Assembly: GCA_900542395.1 (NCBI GenBank)
Contig: UQNM01000104.1
Coordinates: 1 to 5,770 of the forward strand
Direction: 5' to 3'
DNA: 5,770 nucleotides
DNA from: an uncultured Eubacteriales bacterium
GTDB lineage: Bacteria > Bacillota > Clostridia > Christensenellales > Aristaeellaceae
The first letter of the stretch is position 1, and every line of letters starts with the position of its first letter. The notes under the pieces are model-generated. The model was not told where the DNA came from and made no database searches. It was given only the letters and a program-made list of their open reading frames with translations. This document shows positions 4,960-5,770 of the stretch, piece after piece. The translations under genes were made by a program, and so were the position numbers.

Positions 4960-5770
4960 TCATGCCGACCCATTCGGCCTTAAAATCCACCCGCTCGTGT
5001 CCTTTTTCACAAGCTCATCGGCATAGACCGCGCTGCTCCGCGCCAGCGCGCGGGCGGCGGGCTTGAGCGTTTCGTAGTTTTTATAGACGATATTTTCCCA
5101 TGCCCAGATCGGGTCTTCATCCATATCCAGCCTGACCAGCCCGTAAGCGTCGTGGTAATGCTGCGCGGCACAGTGCGGCGCAAGCGTCATCGCGCCCTCC
5201 TTGCGCACCTGCTCCACCACGAGCTGAACGCCGCCCAAAAACGTCGTCTTGCTCAGGTGAACCCCCATCTTTTCCAGCATCGGCAAAAACTCGCCGACAA
5301 AGCAGCATGTATCGTGCGGGTACATGAACTGCATGCCCTCCAGCGCCTCGTATTTCAGCCCCTTCTTCTGCGCCAGCGGATGATCCCACGACACCACGAT
5401 ATACACCGGCTCGCGGTACAGCGGCACCGCCCGCAGCCCGCTGACCACGCCTGGGCGCATGGTGTAGAAAAAGCCGATATCCAGCATATCCGAGCGGATC
5501 AGCGCCGGAACGCCCGCGTTGTGCGTCATCATCATGTTCAGCCGGGTTTCGGCGTGCGCGGTGTGGAATTGCTCAAACAGCGCGAGCAGGCTGTTGCCGA
5601 TGTTGATTTCGCACCCGCCGACGCTGACCGTGCCCTCCAGCTTCTCCGCCGGGCAAACGCTGTCCAGCGCCAGATAATAGTGCTCCACCATGCGGGTGGC
5701 ATGCGCCAAAAACGCCTCGCCCTGCCGGGTGAGCGCGAGCTGGCGGCCCGTTTTGCAGAAGAGCGGCGCG
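4960..5770 (-). CDS. LysR-family transcriptional regulator, N-terminus outside window
   Basis: The visible 269 residues are open to the window edge; roughly the first 30-45 residues, with most of the helix-turn-helix, are missing. The visible start has the end of the LysR DNA-binding domain: PLF, then a KTGRQLALTRQGEAFL block matching the family's plF-R-grrvxLTxaGexfl pattern. A linker helix follows, then a periplasmic-binding-protein-like effector domain starting near GTVSVGG, with SDMLDIGFFY (the usual gxlDlai position) and VSWDHPLAQKKGL (the usual hPLA block). The expected full length is near 300. The protein is probably a cytoplasmic dimer or tetramer that senses a small molecule. It lies 120 bases upstream of the reductase gene on the same strand, whereas LysR genes are more often divergent from their target. 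No terminator is visible between the two, so partial cotranscription is possible. A TTG codon at 5709 continues an open frame upstream and is not the true start. Confidence 0.92.
   Translation of the reverse strand, partial: APLFCKTGRQLALTRQGEAFLAHATRMVEHYYLALDSVCPAEKLEGTVSVGGCEINIGNSLLALFEQFHTAHAETRLNMMMTHNAGVPALIRSDMLDIGFFYTMRPGVVSGLRAVPLYREPVYIVVSWDHPLAQKKGLKYEALEGMQFMYPHDTCCFVGEFLPMLEKMGVHLSKTTFLGGVQLVVEQVRKEGAMTLAPHCAAQHYHDAYGLVRLDMDEDPIWAWENIVYKNYETLKPAARALARSSAVYADELVKKDTSGWILRPNGSA

Noticed and set aside
4950..4962. Intrinsic terminator after the LysR gene
   Set aside because: A short T-rich stretch follows the stop, but no stable GC-rich stem precedes it.

Overview
The window looks like a GC-rich Bacillota (Firmicutes) chromosome, most likely a gut-type Clostridia lineage such as Oscillospirales or Christensenellales. 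This rests on the Bacillota-type RbgA GTPase, consensus AGGAGG-type ribosome binding sites, sigma-A-like promoters, intrinsic terminators, GC-rich palindromic intergenic repeats, and a secreted FMN/FAD reductase of the kind found in anaerobic gut bacteria. The exact taxon is a guess. All five genes lie on the minus strand, so transcription runs from 5770 towards 1.

Read in the direction of transcription, the first gene is a LysR-type regulator (5770-4960) whose N-terminus lies outside the window. A 120-base gap follows, holding a putative promoter, two direct repeats 22 bp apart that could be the regulator's operator, and a leader hairpin next to the ribosome binding site. The next gene (4839-2959) encodes an exported flavoprotein of 626 residues. 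It has an N-terminal covalent-FMN domain with the SGAT motif and a C-terminal FAD-binding fumarate reductase/urocanate reductase-like domain. It ends in a strong intrinsic terminator. Together these two genes look like a regulated single-enzyme module for respiring an organic electron acceptor outside the membrane. The substrate is not the obvious fumarate, because several fumarate reductase active-site residues appear to be replaced.

Beyond the terminator is an orphan exported solute-binding-like protein (2827-1667) with no permease or ATPase genes beside it. Then come two ribosome genes: rplS (ribosomal protein L19, 1513-1172), with its own near-consensus promoter, a short structured leader and its own terminator, and rbgA (50S assembly GTPase, 1017-85). 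They are apart from the usual rpsP-rimM-trmD neighbours. rbgA is bracketed by GC-rich palindromic repeats, and its G4 guanine-recognition motif reads GKAD instead of NKxD.

No RNA genes, CRISPR arrays, transposases or integration sites were seen. The most promising point for new biology is the reductase with its dedicated LysR regulator and unassigned substrate.
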